A stretch of 15,525 bases of DNA from the NCBI GenBank assembly GCA_016297805.1, contig JAEDFX010000052.1:1-15525 (forward strand), in the 5' to 3' direction. The notes under the pieces were generated by a model. It made no database searches and was not told where the DNA came from. It was given only the letters and a program-made list of their open reading frames with translations. This DNA comes from Treponema sp. Its GTDB lineage: Bacteria; Spirochaetota; Spirochaetia; Treponematales; Treponemataceae. Shown here in pieces: positions 14,302 through 15,525 of the stretch. Each line of letters opens with the position of its first letter. Position 1 is the stretch's first letter. The position numbers were made by a program, and so were the translations under genes.

Positions 14302-14311
14302 GAGCAAAAAA

Positions 14312-15436
14312 ATGGAAAAATCAAAAGTATACTTTACAGATTTTAGAACTGGATATAATGGAACTCCATTACCACTTAAATTGAAGAAATTGATAAAAAA
14401 AGCTGGAATCGAATCTATTGATATGAATAATAAGTTCGTCGCAATTAAAATTCATTTTGGCGAACTTGGAAATATGGCTTATTTGCGTCCTCAGTATGCT
14501 AAAGCAGTTGCTGATGTTGTAAAAGAACTTGGTGGAAAGCCCTTCCTTACTGATTGTAATACACTTTATCCTGGTTCAAGAAAGAATGCTTTGGATCATC
14601 TTAGCTGTGCTCAGGAGAACGGATTTAATGAACTTACAACTGGCTGTCATGTAATTATTGCAGATGGTCTTCTGGGAACAGATGATGTTATTGTTCCTGT
14701 AGAAGGGGCAACATATTGTAAAGAAGCTTATATTGGTCGTGCTGTTATGGATGCCGACATTGTAATTTCCTTAAACCACTTCAAAGGTCACGAAGCAACA
14801 GGCTTTGGTGGTGCTTTGAAAAATATTGGTATGGGTTGTGGAAGCCGTGCAGGAAAAATGCAGCAGCACAATTCAGGAAAACCAGTTGTAAATGAAGATG
14901 CTTGTAGAGCTTGTAAAAAATGTGCAAAGGAATGTGGTTCTGACGCAATCCATTTTGACACTGGAAAAGCTGTAATCAATCAGGATGAATGTAAAGGCTG
15001 CGGACGTTGTATTGGAGCTTGTTCTTTTGATGCAATTTCTAATCCAAACAGTAATGCCAACGAAATTCTTGGATGTAAAATTGCAGAATATACAAAGGCT
15101 GTTATTGCTGGTCGTCCTGCATTCCACATCAACATTGTTCGCGATATTTCTCCAAACTGTGACTGTCACGGTGAAAATGATGCACCAATTCTTCCAGATG
15201 TTGGTATGTTTGCTTCATTTGACCCAGTAGCTTTGGATCAGGCTTGTGCAGATGCTTGTTTGAACAGTGCACCATTACCAAATTCTCAGCTTGGTGATAA
15301 CCTTGCAAAACCAGACTGGCATCATCATCATGACCACTTCCTAGATTCAAATCCTAACATCCGCTGGAAGGAAACTCTTGAACATGCCGAAAAGCTTGGA
15401 CTTGGTTCTAGAGAATACGAAATTGTAAAGATGTAA
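14312..15436 (+). CDS. DUF362 protein with two 4Fe-4S ferredoxin clusters
   Basis: This 374-residue iron-sulfur protein has an N-terminal DUF362 region (about 1-185) with the conserved KIHFGELGNMAYLRP (46-60) and GHEATGFGGALKNIGMGCGS (159-178). A bacterial-type two-cluster ferredoxin insert follows: Cys198, 201, 204 and 208, then Cys227, 230, 233 and 237, both CxxCxxCxxxC. After it comes the second DUF362 part (GMFASFDPVALDQA, 298-311). A histidine-rich stretch, WHHHHDHF (336-343), may bind metal. There is no signal peptide. The family is presumed to act in electron transfer, but no reaction is established. The start at 14312 is chosen for its Shine-Dalgarno AGGAG (14300-14304, 7 nt) and for the family-like MEKSKVYFTDF beginning; an upstream ATG at 14273 would add residues encoded by the GTPase relic in another frame. 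Confidence 0.88.
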   Translation: MEKSKVYFTDFRTGYNGTPLPLKLKKLIKKAGIESIDMNNKFVAIKIHFGELGNMAYLRPQYAKAVADVVKELGGKPFLTDCNTLYPGSRKNALDHLSCAQENGFNELTTGCHVIIADGLLGTDDVIVPVEGATYCKEAYIGRAVMDADIVISLNHFKGHEATGFGGALKNIGMGCGSRAGKMQQHNSGKPVVNEDACRACKKCAKECGSDAIHFDTGKAVINQDECKGCGRCIGACSFDAISNPNSNANEILGCKIAEYTKAVIAGRPAFHINIVRDISPNCDCHGENDAPILPDVGMFASFDPVALDQACADACLNSAPLPNSQLGDNLAKPDWHHHHDHFLDSNPNIRWKETLEHAEKLGLGSREYEIVKM

Positions 15437-15459
15437 TGAAAAGGGGCTGTCTTAGAAGT

Positions 15460-15525
15460 AATGACTGTAGCGGTCATTGAGCCTGTCGAAATGACCATTG
15501 TACTAAATATAGTGGTTTCGACAAG
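15460..15525. repeat. Intergenic inverted-repeat element, cut by the window end
   Basis: AATGAC (15460-15465) pairs with GTCATT (15473-15478). GGTCATT (15472-15478) also pairs with AATGACC (15490-15496). A third stem joins GTCGAAATGACCA (15485-15497) to TGGTTTCGAC (15513-15522) with a 2-nt bulge. The GAGCCTGTCGAA and TTTCGACAAG words are of a kind seen as dispersed intergenic repeats in many bacterial genomes. The element is probably incomplete at the right edge and could also serve as terminator of the ferredoxin transcript. Confidence 0.55.

Noticed and set aside
14273..14311. Upstream ATG start for the ferredoxin gene
   Set aside because: It lies within the GTPase relic in another frame and lacks a Shine-Dalgarno; the ATG at 14312 has AGGAG at the right distance.
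14873..15169. 98-codon minus-strand ORF opposite the ferredoxin region
   Set aside because: It is antisense to the conserved cysteine clusters; the cysteine and threonine richness reflects the opposite strand.

Overview
The window reads as a low-GC, AT-rich bacterial chromosome segment, most likely from a gut or rumen Treponema-like spirochaete. This is inferred from four things: a ligand-binding (LacI/PBP1-type) domain fused to GGDEF, a cytoplasmic GH39 xylosidase, a DUF362-ferredoxin protein, and a right-end repeat of the TTCGACAAG / GAGCCTGTCGAA type. No rRNA, tRNA, CRISPR array or insertion sequence is visible.

Layout. (1) 21-1541, minus: GH39 beta-xylosidase, divergent from a cytoplasmic sensor-diguanylate cyclase (1672-3663, plus). 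(2) 3737-5866, plus: a compact cluster of a Y-family translesion polymerase, a 57-residue YolD-like protein (5110-5283) that overlaps its stop codon, and a YgjP-type zinc metallopeptidase. (3) 5941-6732: an EstA/esterase-D-type serine esterase. (4) 6824-9934, plus: a complete polar amino-acid ABC importer (binding protein, two permeases, ATPase). Its promoter has the -35 box inside a perfect dyad, and a heavily structured RNA region separates the second permease from the ATPase. (5) 9955-11924, minus: a CitA/CitB-like two-component system, divergent from a SemiSWEET/PQ-loop-like membrane protein (12100-12531) and an AEC-family transporter (12578-13579). The divergent region holds a 15-bp inverted repeat. 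(6) 13557-14159, minus: an unrecognised 200-residue protein that overlaps the AEC gene end to end. (7) 14312-15436, plus: a DUF362 protein with two 4Fe-4S ferredoxin motifs. Its leader contains the first 16 or so codons of a TetM/EF-G-like GTPase. The window ends inside an intergenic inverted-repeat element.

How the parts may work together. The xylosidase and the small-molecule-sensing cyclase may link sugar availability to c-di-GMP. The polymerase and YolD-like pair is a translesion-synthesis module. CitA/CitB-like systems typically control organic-acid transporters, so the neighbouring AEC gene is the obvious candidate target.

The most unusual signals are: a recurring promoter-to-ATG spacing of 6-8 nt without a Shine-Dalgarno (candidate leaderless genes), the decapitated GTPase relic, the structured intra-operon region at 9076-9185, and the dyad-embedded promoter at 6747-6784.
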